From positions 1,940,001 to 2,004,000 of the forward strand of contig NZ_LT906480.1 of assembly GCF_900186865.1 (NCBI RefSeq): 64,000 nucleotides of DNA, read 5' to 3'. Each line of letters starts with the position of its first letter. Within the stretch, counting starts at the first letter, position 1. The notes beneath the pieces were generated by a model. It saw only the letters and a program-made list of their open reading frames with translations. It was not told the DNA's origin and searched no databases. Shown piece after piece: positions 1 through 8,701 of the stretch. The translations under genes and the position numbers were made by a program. Source of the DNA: Stenotrophomonas maltophilia (GTDB taxonomy: Bacteria > Pseudomonadota > Gammaproteobacteria > Xanthomonadales > Xanthomonadaceae).

Positions 1-2038
1 CCGGGGAGGGCAATGGCATCTTCGCCACCCGCCCGAGTACCTTTATCACATCATCGAGACTCCTTGCTCCCTTGGAAATTTCCACGCCCAGCCTACCGGC
101 CTGAGAAGTGAATCCCTGGGCGTTCAGGAGGCAGGCGATGGCTTCATTTGCGGAGTCTCCCAGCCATGTCAGCAGCAAGGCATCGCTGCCTTGGTCGAGG
201 AGAACCTTGCCGTCCAGGCGCAATTGACGGTAGGCGCTTTGCGCCTCCTGCAGGAAGCGAGAAGCAGTGGGGTCCAGGAAGTCTGGCTTTATCTCCTGCT
301 GATACAGTCCACGCATCTTTTGACGGACCTGGGTGTGGACCTGCCCGCCCGTTCCATTGAAAAGAGGCGGGGTGCCGCCTTTCGCCGCGGCCACGTAGAT
401 CGTTTTTTGGGCGTCATCGATCTGCTCGACGAGCCAAGTGCGACCGCCAAACAAGATACGCTGGCCGACGGTCACCAGTTGGGACACGGGGAGCGTGCCT
501 AGTGCCTTGCCGGCGGCCACGATCCGGAACTCTTCGTCGACGTTGAAAGCGGCGTAGAAGGTGTAATGGTTGACCAACTTGTCGCCGACCGGGCCGTGGA
601 GCAGCAAGCCGGAGCCGTCTTGAATCAGAACCTGTTCTTGGCCAAGGTGGCGAAGCAGCTCTGCGAACGCGTCTTGGGACAGCCCGTGGAACGGTCCCTG
701 GTTTGCGCAGAGCAGCTGATAGGCTTGGGCTGCCTTGAGTCCGCCGTACTGGGCAATGGAGGAGAGCAACTGCTGAATCAGCGTCGAGAGGTGTAGCCCG
801 TTGACCGAAGGCGGTTCAAACCACCTCTCCAGCAGCAGCATGACGCTCGCAGTGGACTGAACTGTGTCCAGTCGAAGCCTTGTCTTCAACGTCGACTCAG
901 CGTCGATTGCATCCTCGATAACGTAGCCGCGCAACACTGCTGGCTCTCCAGGACGGCGCCCGGAGCGACCAAGGCGTTGGCGAAGGCTGGCCACGGAAGG
1001 TGGTGGGCCAATTTGCGCGATGCTTTTCACCGCTCCGATATCGATGCCCAGTTCCAGGGTGTTCGTGCAAATTGCGCTTGCTGAACGACCCTTTTGCTTC
1101 AGAGCCGCTTCTGTGTCCGTGCGTATTTCCTTGGACAGGCTCCCATGGTGTGGCCAGAACTCTCTCGGCCGGCCGTCCTGTTCGCTCAGCAGATTGAGGA
1201 GGTGGGTGTAGCGTTCAACTTCCCTTCGGCTGTTGGGGAAGATCAGATTGTTCGTCCCTGAAAGCACTCGGTAGAGGTGCTCGGCCACCGCCGTGGGAGC
1301 CACCGGATTCTCGTCGGATCCGCCGTCAGGTGTGGGTTGTTCGTAGCCCTTGATGATCAGTTGGAGATCATTTCCGGCTGATGAGGCGTTGACCAGCGCG
1401 GGGGCAGCCCCAACACCCGGGCGTAGGAAGGTCCCGGCGCTCGAAAAGTCGCCCAAGGTCGCTGACAGGCCCAGGCGGGGAGTTCGCCGCCGTAATAGCA
1501 CGTCGATCCGGTGCATCAACGATTGAAGCTGCTTTCCGCGCTCGCTTCCAATGAACGCATGGAGTTCGTCCACGACAACGTAGAGGAGCTTGGAGAACGC
1601 GGCGGCTACGGAGGTTCCGCGGTTGCAGAGCATCGCCTCCAAGGACTCCGGCGTGATCAGGAGCACGCCACGGGGGTGCTTAAAGAATCGCTGCTTGGTG
1701 GAGCCCGATATGTCTCCGTGCCAAGGCCACACGGGGACTTCAAGGTCCTCGCAAAGCCGCTGCAGCCGTTCAAACTGGTCGTTGATGAGCGCCTTTAGGG
1801 GGCTGATGTAGACAATCAGGCCCTCCTCGTCGGTGTTCAGAAGGCGCGTGAGCGCAGGAAGAAAGGCGGCCTCGGTTTTTCCCGAGGCGGTGCTGGCGGC
1901 GATGATCACGTCCCGGTCGGCGCTCAGGACGAGGGGGATCGCCAATTCCTGGACCTCACGCAGCGCCTCCCATTGTTCGATCCATAGGTAGCGCTGGATT
2001 CGAGGATGCAGCGATTGGAAGGCGCTGGAGGCAGTCAT
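1..2038 (-). CDS. Lhr-like SF2 DEAD/DEAH helicase (BrxHI-like), 3' end beyond window
   Basis: I translated the complement from the ATG at 2038; the frame stays open for 679 codons to the window edge. Helicase motifs are clear: Walker A STASGKTE near residues 49-56, a DELH Walker B near 157-160, LSATLG near 191-196, and motif VI QRLGRSGRR near residue 370. The N-terminal layout and the SPLKAL and TPESLE motifs are typical of Lhr-type ATP-dependent helicases, the group that includes BrxHI of BREX systems. The start lies two bases after the stop of the upstream ATPase gene, so the two are translationally coupled. It probably unwinds or translocates on DNA as the third member of the TerB-N/ATPase/helicase operon. 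The C-terminal part is not visible. Confidence 0.88.
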   Translation of the reverse strand, partial: MTASSAFQSLHPRIQRYLWIEQWEALREVQELAIPLVLSADRDVIIAASTASGKTEAAFLPALTRLLNTDEEGLIVYISPLKALINDQFERLQRLCEDLEVPVWPWHGDISGSTKQRFFKHPRGVLLITPESLEAMLCNRGTSVAAAFSKLLYVVVDELHAFIGSERGKQLQSLMHRIDVLLRRRTPRLGLSATLGDFSSAGTFLRPGVGAAPALVNASSAGNDLQLIIKGYEQPTPDGGSDENPVAPTAVAEHLYRVLSGTNNLIFPNSRREVERYTHLLNLLSEQDGRPREFWPHHGSLSKEIRTDTEAALKQKGRSASAICTNTLELGIDIGAVKSIAQIGPPPSVASLRQRLGRSGRRPGEPAVLRGYVIEDAIDAESTLKTRLRLDTVQSTASVMLLLERWFEPPSVNGLHLSTLIQQLLSSIAQYGGLKAAQAYQLLCANQGPFHGLSQDAFAELLRHLGQEQVLIQDGSGLLLHGPVGDKLVNHYTFYAAFNVDEEFRIVAAGKALGTLPVSQLVTVGQRILFGGRTWLVEQIDDAQKTIYVAAAKGGTPPLFNGTGGQVHTQVRQKMRGLYQQEIKPDFLDPTASRFLQEAQSAYRQLRLDGKVLLDQGSDALLLTWLGDSANEAIACLLNAQGFTSQAGRLGVEISKGARSLDDVIKVLGRVAKMPLPSP

Positions 2039-2040
2039 CG

Positions 2041-3339
2041 TTAGAGCCTGAACGACGCCAGCTCGTCGTCCTCTTGCACGACCAGTTCGCCGTCGCCCCC
2101 GTGGTCAGCTGCCACCTCGACCGATCCAATCAGGTCCTGCCAGTCCACGCCCGGGTTCTGCTCCAAGACGGCCAAGAGGTTGATGAAGGCGGTGATCGTC
2201 GTGCGCGGGGTGCGGAAGAAGCTATCGCCGATTCGATTGGCGCAGTGGGTCATGAATTGGTGAATGGCATCGTCGGGCAAGAGATACTTGCCCGCGTCGC
2301 CGGCAGCGTAGACATGGCGAATCTTGGTGAGTAGGACGTAGAAATCTTCGGCTGTCAGGCTCGACAGTCGAACCACAGGGCCGCTGAAATCCACCAGTCC
2401 GTTGGTGGCAAAGGTATTCTGAGCCAAGCGGCTCTGAAGAGCTTCATAGCTGTAGACGCCGCGGCGGGTATCCATCAGGAAATCCGGGGTGCCGCCCAGA
2501 ACAAAACCAAGGCCAACCGCAGTGCCCTGCAGGGAGTCGTTGAGCATGCGCAGGAGCTGCTCGTAGTTTGCATTCCGGGCCTGGGCGTTGGCCAACTTGT
2601 AGAGGTTGACCAGTTCGTCCAGGCACACCAGCAGGCCGCTATAGCCCGCCAGCCGAACAAAGCGGCCCATGAGCTTGAGCTGGTCGTAGACCGATGCGTC
2701 GTCCACGATGGTTCGGACGCCCAGCGCTGCACGCGCGTCCATCCGGGTGGCAAATTCGCCACGCAACCAGCGAATGGCATCGGACTTGAGCTGATCGTTG
2801 CCTTGCTCGAACCCTCTCCAATAAGCGGCGATCACGTCGGCGAAGTCATAGCCGTTCACCAGTTCGCTCAGCTGCTCGAGCTTCGCGCGAATGACCTGCT
2901 CGGTGGATACGCCTTGCGACTTGGACTCGGCAACTGCGGTCGAAATGAACTTCTCGACCACCCCGGGCAGGGCGCCTCCGTCGGGCTTGGTCCGAGTGGC
3001 CAAGTTCCGCATGAGCTCCGCGTAGAGCGACCGGGCCTGGCCCCCTGAAGCATGCAACCGCCTGTCAGGATTCAGGTCCGCGCTGGCCACGACGAGCTTT
3101 CGCTCCATTGCAATGGCGCGAACGAGGTTTAAGAAAAAGGTCTTGCCTGCGCCGTACTCACCCACCACCAAGCGGAAGGACGAGCCGCCATCGGCGAGCC
3201 GATCGATGTCACTGACCAAAGTTTGCACTTCACGGGCGCGCCCGACCTGGATCAAATGCTGGCCTGCGCGTGGCACGACACCGGTGCGCAGCGACTGGAT
3301 CACCGCGTCGCGGTCCTTGGAGCGGATTGGGCTGCTCAT
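2041..3339 (-). CDS. DUF2791 P-loop ATPase (BrxD-like)
   Basis: This 432-residue protein has a Walker A motif GEYGAGKT near residues 60-67 and a Walker B motif LLVCLDEL near 236-243. The early Q-H-L-I-Q-V-G-R element and the overall length match the DUF2791 ATP-binding family, which includes BrxD of type 2 and type 6 BREX loci. BrxD is usually encoded beside an Lhr-like helicase, as here. The start codon overlaps the end of the TerB-N gene by four bases (ATGA), and the helicase begins two bases after its stop. It likely supplies ATP-driven remodelling for the complex. Family assignment is firm; function is inferred from context. Confidence 0.85.
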   Translation of the reverse strand: MSSPIRSKDRDAVIQSLRTGVVPRAGQHLIQVGRAREVQTLVSDIDRLADGGSSFRLVVGEYGAGKTFFLNLVRAIAMERKLVVASADLNPDRRLHASGGQARSLYAELMRNLATRTKPDGGALPGVVEKFISTAVAESKSQGVSTEQVIRAKLEQLSELVNGYDFADVIAAYWRGFEQGNDQLKSDAIRWLRGEFATRMDARAALGVRTIVDDASVYDQLKLMGRFVRLAGYSGLLVCLDELVNLYKLANAQARNANYEQLLRMLNDSLQGTAVGLGFVLGGTPDFLMDTRRGVYSYEALQSRLAQNTFATNGLVDFSGPVVRLSSLTAEDFYVLLTKIRHVYAAGDAGKYLLPDDAIHQFMTHCANRIGDSFFRTPRTTITAFINLLAVLEQNPGVDWQDLIGSVEVAADHGGDGELVVQEDDELASFRL

Positions 3340-6308
3340 TGTTCGATCTTCTCAATGAATTCAGGGTTGATTTCCAACGGATCGTCACCGTCGGCAAAAG
3401 GAATGTCGTAGGCGTCAAATGAGGCGTCGTTGATCTGCTCCAGAGCGCCATCCAGCATCAGTTCCAGGTCAGCGGCGCCATCTTCCAGTTCGGCACGGGT
3501 CCAAACCGGGCGCGACAGCATGAGGCGCAGCAGCGCGCTGTGCGCCTCGTCCAAACCCAGCAAAGTGGCAGGCCCACTCGTCTCTTCCTGACTGCCTTCC
3601 TGCGGAACATCGGGAATGGCTTCCACCACCTCATCAGTGAAGATGTTGGCGAGAAGCGCAGAAACTTGAGCCGTGTCGCGCTGCAGAGCAGCGATTTTAT
3701 CGGGGTCGAGCTGGAAAGCACCCGTCGTGGATCGGGCCAATGTCGAACGGGCTTTCGGTGGTGTTGGGGCATGGACGTCGCTGAACACACGAGCGGGATC
3801 CACGCCCAGCGCTTTGTAGACACGCTCCAAAAACCGGACTTCCTCCGGGGAGACCATCCCATCGACCTGGGCAAGGGTGGCCATGGACCCTGCGATGGCG
3901 TCCTTGATGCCTTCACTGAGCGGATCCAGCTTCTTGCGCAGCGCAGGCAGGGAAAGCGGCGCCAACGCAAGGAGCTCGAGGTGCGCGTGCAGTCGACGCC
4001 GATCCCCCTCGCTCAGATGCGTCCAGCTTTCGATTTCGCGTGAAAGGTGCTCAAGTTCGTGGGCGCTGAACGCGCCATCAGACTGGGCGACCGTCGAGCC
4101 GAGCTGAAGGGTCAACTGGGCCGTTTGATATGCCTGAGCGTCGGTCCGATGGGTTTGATCGGGAAGCAGGGCGAAGAGAACGATTGGGTCGTTCTCACCC
4201 GGCACCCGCGCGCCTTCGAGGACATTGGGTTCCATGCCGACCTTGGACTGTTCCAGTGCTCGTGCGAGTTCCCGAATTTTGTCCTTGCCCAAGGTGGTTC
4301 CGACTGCCCCAAGCCTTCCCAATAGGTCAGTCAGCTTGATCGACAAATTGGCGGTTTGAACATCCGAAGCGACTTCGGCCAAGGCTGTTCGCGTGGCCAG
4401 CGGCCAGATCTCTGGCGGAAGCAGCAAGGTACCCTCAATGGATTGGCGGGCCTCGGGGTTCTTGCCCACGAGCCGGCTGAAGGCTCCGAGGTCCTCGGTG
4501 CACTGAGAAACAAGTTCCTGCAGTGCCTTTAGGGGCACTCGCAACGCGGTGACATCGGGAATGTCACCGAAAGTCTTGGTGCCAGCGTCGGTTCGGTCCA
4601 GGGCCGGGTTAAAGGGGCGGCGTGTGAACTTCAGCTTGGTGCGGTTTTTTGGCAGCACCATTCCAGGGCCGAACGTCTCTTGATACCGCAGAGCGAAAAG
4701 GCGATCGAACTCTTCCGCGCAACGCGTTGCGGCGGTTCGCAGCGGAATCTCTGGATTGAGGCGCACCCAAGCCGTGGCCAGCGCGGCGGGCACGGGGACT
4801 CGATCCAAGGAGCATTGCCCCAGGGCCAAGCGGATGTAGAAGGGCAGTTCGTAACTTCGTTCGAATGCGGGAAGCGGCGCGTTGTAAAGCTGGTCGCCTG
4901 CTTCGGTCGAAGCCATCCAGTCGAGCAGGCTGTTGACATGACCGTGGACGTTCGGAAGCACGGCGGCATAAGCAGACGACAAACGGCGGAGCATCGCCTC
5001 GATAGCGGGCCAGTCTTGCTTGGATTCCGGATCGTTCACCGAATCCAGCAAGATGCGACGCTCCAATCCAAACAGGAACAATCGAACATACTGGATTGCG
5101 CAGCTGGGATCGGTGCGGTCCGAAGCGAGCCACTTCAGGTAGGCGTGGCGTTCAGCGGGTTCAAAATCTGCGTAGCCTCCCCAGTAGCGCGTCGTGGACC
5201 GGTAATCCCCGTACCGCCCAACGGCAAGAACGCCATTGACCAAGCTGGGCTCGTTCTCACGCGTGCCAGGGGTGGTCAGCCGCGGGCCTGTGTAGAACAG
5301 GCCGCCCCGGATAACGATGCCCGCGATCTCGATCTCGTCCTGAGCGCCGAGCCAGCGGGTCTTGTCCCAGCCCTCGGGCGGTCGGGGCACTGTGTATTGC
5401 TTTGCCGGCTTTTCGGAGTCCATGGCCACCTGCCGGAGCTCATCGGGCAGGAAGGGAGGCGAAGCCCGCGATGGAAGCGGGGGCGGCGGTGTCATTGCAC
5501 TTGCGTCGCTGGTTCCGTTGATCGTGTGGGGAGGGGGAGAGTGCTCTGCCGCTCTTGAGTCCGAATGCGCGTGCGCTCGCCCATCTCTGGCGCCCGTCAA
5601 GGGCTCGCCCGAGGTTGTGTCCGCGTTTGTGGCGGACTGGATCAGAGGCTCGACCAGCTCACCTTGCGAAGTCGCGGCCAAGCGCTGGGTCACGGCAAGT
5701 TTCGCCGCAGCGAGGTTGCCCGGGCGCGCGCGCTCAATGCGTTCCACGTCAGGTTGGTAGGGGGAGGGGGTAGAAGGGTTTCCGGAGCCCACGGCCGTCA
5801 GCACCCGTGCGGCGGACTCGATGGCCAGGCGCATGCTCACCGCAGCTTTGGCCTCTTCCAAATTGCCAGGCCGGGACGGCGAAAGAGTCTCTGGGAACGC
5901 TCTGCTCGAGGCCTGCGCCGGGGGCAGCGCCGAGGGACCTTCAGAGTCGACCGGGCGCGCATCTTCTAACAGGGCACCGTCGACCGATCCCGAGGAGGTG
6001 CCCGACTCAATACTCGCGGGTCTCGCCGGTTGGGCAGCTTCTGGGCGGGACTGCCTCTGTGGCGCCTGCCCAGATGGAAGAGCGGATGCCTTGATCAACT
6101 CGGCCAAGGTCGGCTCTGGAGTGGGGACAGGCTTGGCGGGAGAGGGTGTCCTTTTCGGGCGCATCGCCTGCCACTTGGCCCAGAGCCAAACGGCGGTGGC
6201 CACCGCAAGGACGATCCCCAATCCGATCCAGACTTCCTTTGGCACCAATGCTATGACGACCAGGATTGCGACAATCCAGCCGCCTGCAGTTTGCTTCCTT
6301 CTCGCCAT
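3336..6308 (-). CDS. TerB-N / TerB / TerB-C domain protein with N-terminal membrane anchor
   Basis: This 990-residue protein starts with a short basic stretch and hydrophobic segments at about residues 9-45, so it is probably anchored in the inner membrane. A long Pro/Ala/Ser-rich low-complexity linker follows to about residue 310. Next is a region with TerB-N features (EIAGIVIRGGLFY, then a YWGGYADF element and FGLERRIL). A TerB-like helical domain has two acidic motifs, QSDGAFSAHE and QVDGMVSPEE. The C-terminal 90 residues resemble TerB-C. Such proteins were described by Anantharaman and colleagues as parts of DNA-processing or stress operons with helicases and ATPases. It heads the three-gene operon and may sense or recruit the ATPase and helicase at the membrane. 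The exact role is unknown. Confidence 0.82.
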   Translation of the reverse strand: MARRKQTAGGWIVAILVVIALVPKEVWIGLGIVLAVATAVWLWAKWQAMRPKRTPSPAKPVPTPEPTLAELIKASALPSGQAPQRQSRPEAAQPARPASIESGTSSGSVDGALLEDARPVDSEGPSALPPAQASSRAFPETLSPSRPGNLEEAKAAVSMRLAIESAARVLTAVGSGNPSTPSPYQPDVERIERARPGNLAAAKLAVTQRLAATSQGELVEPLIQSATNADTTSGEPLTGARDGRAHAHSDSRAAEHSPPPHTINGTSDASAMTPPPPLPSRASPPFLPDELRQVAMDSEKPAKQYTVPRPPEGWDKTRWLGAQDEIEIAGIVIRGGLFYTGPRLTTPGTRENEPSLVNGVLAVGRYGDYRSTTRYWGGYADFEPAERHAYLKWLASDRTDPSCAIQYVRLFLFGLERRILLDSVNDPESKQDWPAIEAMLRRLSSAYAAVLPNVHGHVNSLLDWMASTEAGDQLYNAPLPAFERSYELPFYIRLALGQCSLDRVPVPAALATAWVRLNPEIPLRTAATRCAEEFDRLFALRYQETFGPGMVLPKNRTKLKFTRRPFNPALDRTDAGTKTFGDIPDVTALRVPLKALQELVSQCTEDLGAFSRLVGKNPEARQSIEGTLLLPPEIWPLATRTALAEVASDVQTANLSIKLTDLLGRLGAVGTTLGKDKIRELARALEQSKVGMEPNVLEGARVPGENDPIVLFALLPDQTHRTDAQAYQTAQLTLQLGSTVAQSDGAFSAHELEHLSREIESWTHLSEGDRRRLHAHLELLALAPLSLPALRKKLDPLSEGIKDAIAGSMATLAQVDGMVSPEEVRFLERVYKALGVDPARVFSDVHAPTPPKARSTLARSTTGAFQLDPDKIAALQRDTAQVSALLANIFTDEVVEAIPDVPQEGSQEETSGPATLLGLDEAHSALLRLMLSRPVWTRAELEDGAADLELMLDGALEQINDASFDAYDIPFADGDDPLEINPEFIEKIEQ

Positions 6309-6497
6309 GTGGCCCCCTGCCTTTGGCGCTTCCTTTGGGCCATTGTAGCTCGCCCGCCTTACGTGAGACGCGCATCGTGAGAGCGGGGCGGGGCACCGGA
6401 ATGGCCAAGGTTTCGCCCATTCAGCGTTGGCGTCCGGGGCGCTGGAGTGCCTGGTCCAGACCTTGACGTTGGTGGCCGTACGAGTGAGCTGGGGTGA

Positions 6498-6764
6498 TCA
6501 GTGGGGCGGTGAGAGGCGTGTTTCGTTCATCGCAAGCAGATGCCGCTGCAAGGCCGCGACGATCTCGTTGTCTGGCAGGTTCTGGGCCCCGGCGAGGAAA
6601 ACGAGTTCGGCCACTTGTCGTCTGCGCTTGGCGTCGTCGCGGCGCTTGATGGCCTTCTCCCTGGCATCCTGCCGCTGATGCGCCAGAAGCTCCCTGGCTT
6701 GAAGCTGGGCCAGCCGATGGGTCGCCCTTTGGATCTGATCGCGGTAGTGATTGGTGGATGACAT
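6498..6764 (-). CDS. TraD-like small conjugal mobilization protein
   Basis: This 88-residue, highly charged protein has an arginine-rich helix (KRRDDAKRRRQ) followed by the short motif VAELVFLAGAQNLPDNEIVAAL. That pattern is typical of the small TraD proteins encoded beside MobA/MobL or Ti-type relaxases; it is not the large coupling ATPase also called TraD. An AGGAG sequence sits seven bases before the ATG at 6764. It is divergent from the relaxase across the candidate oriT, the usual arrangement in MobQ loci. It probably helps the relaxosome assemble. The assignment rests on size, charge pattern and position. Confidence 0.65.
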   Translation of the reverse strand: MSSTNHYRDQIQRATHRLAQLQARELLAHQRQDAREKAIKRRDDAKRRRQVAELVFLAGAQNLPDNEIVAALQRHLLAMNETRLSPPH

Positions 6765-6898
6765 GATCTTCTCCTAGTGAAGTCTCCCTCAGTGAAGCAA
6801 TGATTTCTCATCCGTCAACTATTGATGGCGACATCGCTTTCGCACTTGAAGCAATTCAGAAAATCAGAAAAGGAAGATGCAAAAGCAAAGAGCGAAAA

Positions 6899-6945
6899 GC
6901 GCACTTAGGCATCACAAGTGATGCGTGCGCAAAGGGCTTCGCCCC
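6899..6945. other. Candidate origin of transfer (oriT)
   Basis: This lies in the 259-base gap between the divergent TraD-like and relaxase genes. It contains an inverted repeat GCATCAC-AA-GTGATGC (6909-6924) nested in outer arms GCGCAC (6899-6904) and GTGCGC (6925-6930). A GGGC-TTC-GCCC hairpin follows directly. MobQ relaxases recognise short inverted repeats just beside the nick, and oriT normally lies between or next to these two genes. The nick position is not assigned. The rest of the gap is A-rich with no further feature that I can see. Confidence 0.5.
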
Positions 6946-7023
6946 TTGAACCCCAAGCCGCTTTGCGACTTGCCAACGGCAAATTCAAAGGCATAAAGAG
7001 CTCAAAGAACTGGAGCTCTCTGC

Positions 7024-8547
7024 ATGGCGATCTACCACACCCGTGTCAAAACCTTCTCCCGTGCCAAAGGCCATTCGGCCGTTGCGGCAGCTGCCTACCG
7101 CGCGGGCTTGTCGCTCGTCGATGAGCGCACCGGAGCGCGGCACGACTATTCTCGCAGGGGCGGCGTGGTCGAGAGCCGCTGGGTGGTGCCCTTGAAAGCG
7201 CCCGACTGGTCGCTCGACGCTGCCAAACTCTGGCAGGCCGCCGAGGCAGCCGAGAGGCGAAAGGACGCGACCGTGGCCCGCGAGTTCGAGATTGCGCTTC
7301 CGCATGAGCTCGATGCGCCTCAGCGCTCGGCCCTGACGGCGGACATTGCTCGCGCACTGGTTGATCGCTATGGCTTCGCAGTTCAAGCGAGCATCCACTC
7401 GCCGGGGAGCAAAGACGGACTCAATTGGCACGTACATATCCTCGCCACGACGCGACGCTTGGATGCCGAAGGGCTTGCGGACAAGACACGCGAACTCGAC
7501 GGTGGGCCTTCAGGGCGCAGCGAAGTGGAGTGGCTCCGAGCGATGGTGGCTCAATTGACCAACCGGCACCTTGAAGCTGCCGAGATCGCAGTGTCGGTCG
7601 ACCATCGAAGCTTGGAAGCGCAAGCAGAAGAAGCGCTTGAGCGCGGTGATGTGGTCGCGGCAGCGATACTGGGCCGGCGCCCAACGATCCACTTGGGCCA
7701 GCAGGCCTCGGCGTTGGAACGGCGGGGCATGGAAACCGATGTGGGGAAGGTCCTGGCCAACATCGTTGCGGACAATCAAAGAACAATGCATCAAACAAGC
7801 ATACGGTTTGAGAAAGCGGTCACGGACGGGGACCCCGCTCGTGGGCGTCCATCGTTGCCGCCAAACCGTATCCGACTCGGGCCAGAATCAGGCGAAAGCT
7901 ACATCGAGGACGCTAAGGGATTCACTCGGCGAGGAATCATGGCCATTCGCGCTCTGCCGGATGCATCCGAACCACCGCTCCAAACCCTGATGGAGAAAGC
8001 ACTGGAGTTGTGGCGCGACGTGGTAGCGGCTGGCTTTGAGGGGGTGCTTCGAACCACCCGCATGCTTCTGCGCCGCCTGGATTCGGCCATTCGCAATGGG
8101 AATGTGGGTGCAAGGCTACGCAAGGACATCCAGCGAACGCTAAGGGGTTTGGCTGCGGTAAGGCGGCGAGCTTCAGAGTGGAAGCGTCGTGTGGAGGCTG
8201 AGCGGCGGGCAGCATCCCTGCTGACTCGTGCGGAGCGATCGTTGGAGGACTTTGTCGAACACCAGCCCCGTCCGGCAGGAGCTGCAGTAGTGGCTTGGAC
8301 TCGGCGTCGGGGACGGCGCTTGGCCGCGGTTGAGCAGCGCTTGGATACCTTGAGGGCTGCCCGCATGAAGATCGCGGGTGGTCAGGAGGAGGCTTGTGAG
8401 AATCAACTGACAGCCGCCGTGGCAGAGTTGGAAGCCGGCAGCAAAGTAGCCCTGGATCGGTTTGAGGATCCGCTCCACGAAACGAGAGACCCCGAGGTGC
8501 TGACTGCGTCCATGCAGCAGGCCACGCCTCGGCCTAGGCTTCATTGA
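7024..8547 (+). CDS. MobA/MobL family (MobQ) relaxase
   Basis: This 507-residue protein carries the relaxase signature at its N terminus. It begins MAIYHTRVKTFSR, has a Tyr near residue 25 in AAAYRAG (the catalytic position in MobA of R1162), a His near 125 in ASIHSPG, and the metal-binding motif NWHVHILATTR near 134-144. It should nick oriT, bind the 5' end covalently and pilot the strand during mobilization. The C-terminal half is charged and helical and lacks a recognisable primase or helicase domain. A GGAG lies eight bases before the ATG. The last few codons appear frameshifted relative to an open tail downstream, so the C terminus may be truncated. Confidence 0.88.
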   Translation: MAIYHTRVKTFSRAKGHSAVAAAAYRAGLSLVDERTGARHDYSRRGGVVESRWVVPLKAPDWSLDAAKLWQAAEAAERRKDATVAREFEIALPHELDAPQRSALTADIARALVDRYGFAVQASIHSPGSKDGLNWHVHILATTRRLDAEGLADKTRELDGGPSGRSEVEWLRAMVAQLTNRHLEAAEIAVSVDHRSLEAQAEEALERGDVVAAAILGRRPTIHLGQQASALERRGMETDVGKVLANIVADNQRTMHQTSIRFEKAVTDGDPARGRPSLPPNRIRLGPESGESYIEDAKGFTRRGIMAIRALPDASEPPLQTLMEKALELWRDVVAAGFEGVLRTTRMLLRRLDSAIRNGNVGARLRKDIQRTLRGLAAVRRRASEWKRRVEAERRAASLLTRAERSLEDFVEHQPRPAGAAVVAWTRRRGRRLAAVEQRLDTLRAARMKIAGGQEEACENQLTAAVAELEAGSKVALDRFEDPLHETRDPEVLTASMQQATPRPRLH

Positions 8548-8677
8548 TCCAGAAGCCAAGAGCCGAATGCAGGCCATGAGCAGGGTAGTGCTAGGTCAAG
8601 ATGCTGAACTGGCTGCCGCCACCCGAAAGCTCAGAGGCGTGGCAGCCTGTGTGGATGCTTCGTCTACCGTCAAATAA
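8504..8677 (+). pseudogene. Out-of-frame tail of the relaxase gene
   Basis: After the relaxase stop at 8547, another frame, open from 8504, runs to TAA at 8675-8677. From about 8528 it reads LGLGFIDPEAKSRMQAM and continues as a charged helical sequence like the preceding relaxase C terminus. The two frames could be joined by a single one- or two-base indel between about 8504 and 8540. This suggests an indel removed roughly 45 residues. It could also be coincidental open sequence. Confidence 0.35.
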
Positions 8678-8701
8678 AGTAATTGGTTTTCCTTGCAGTG
8701 A

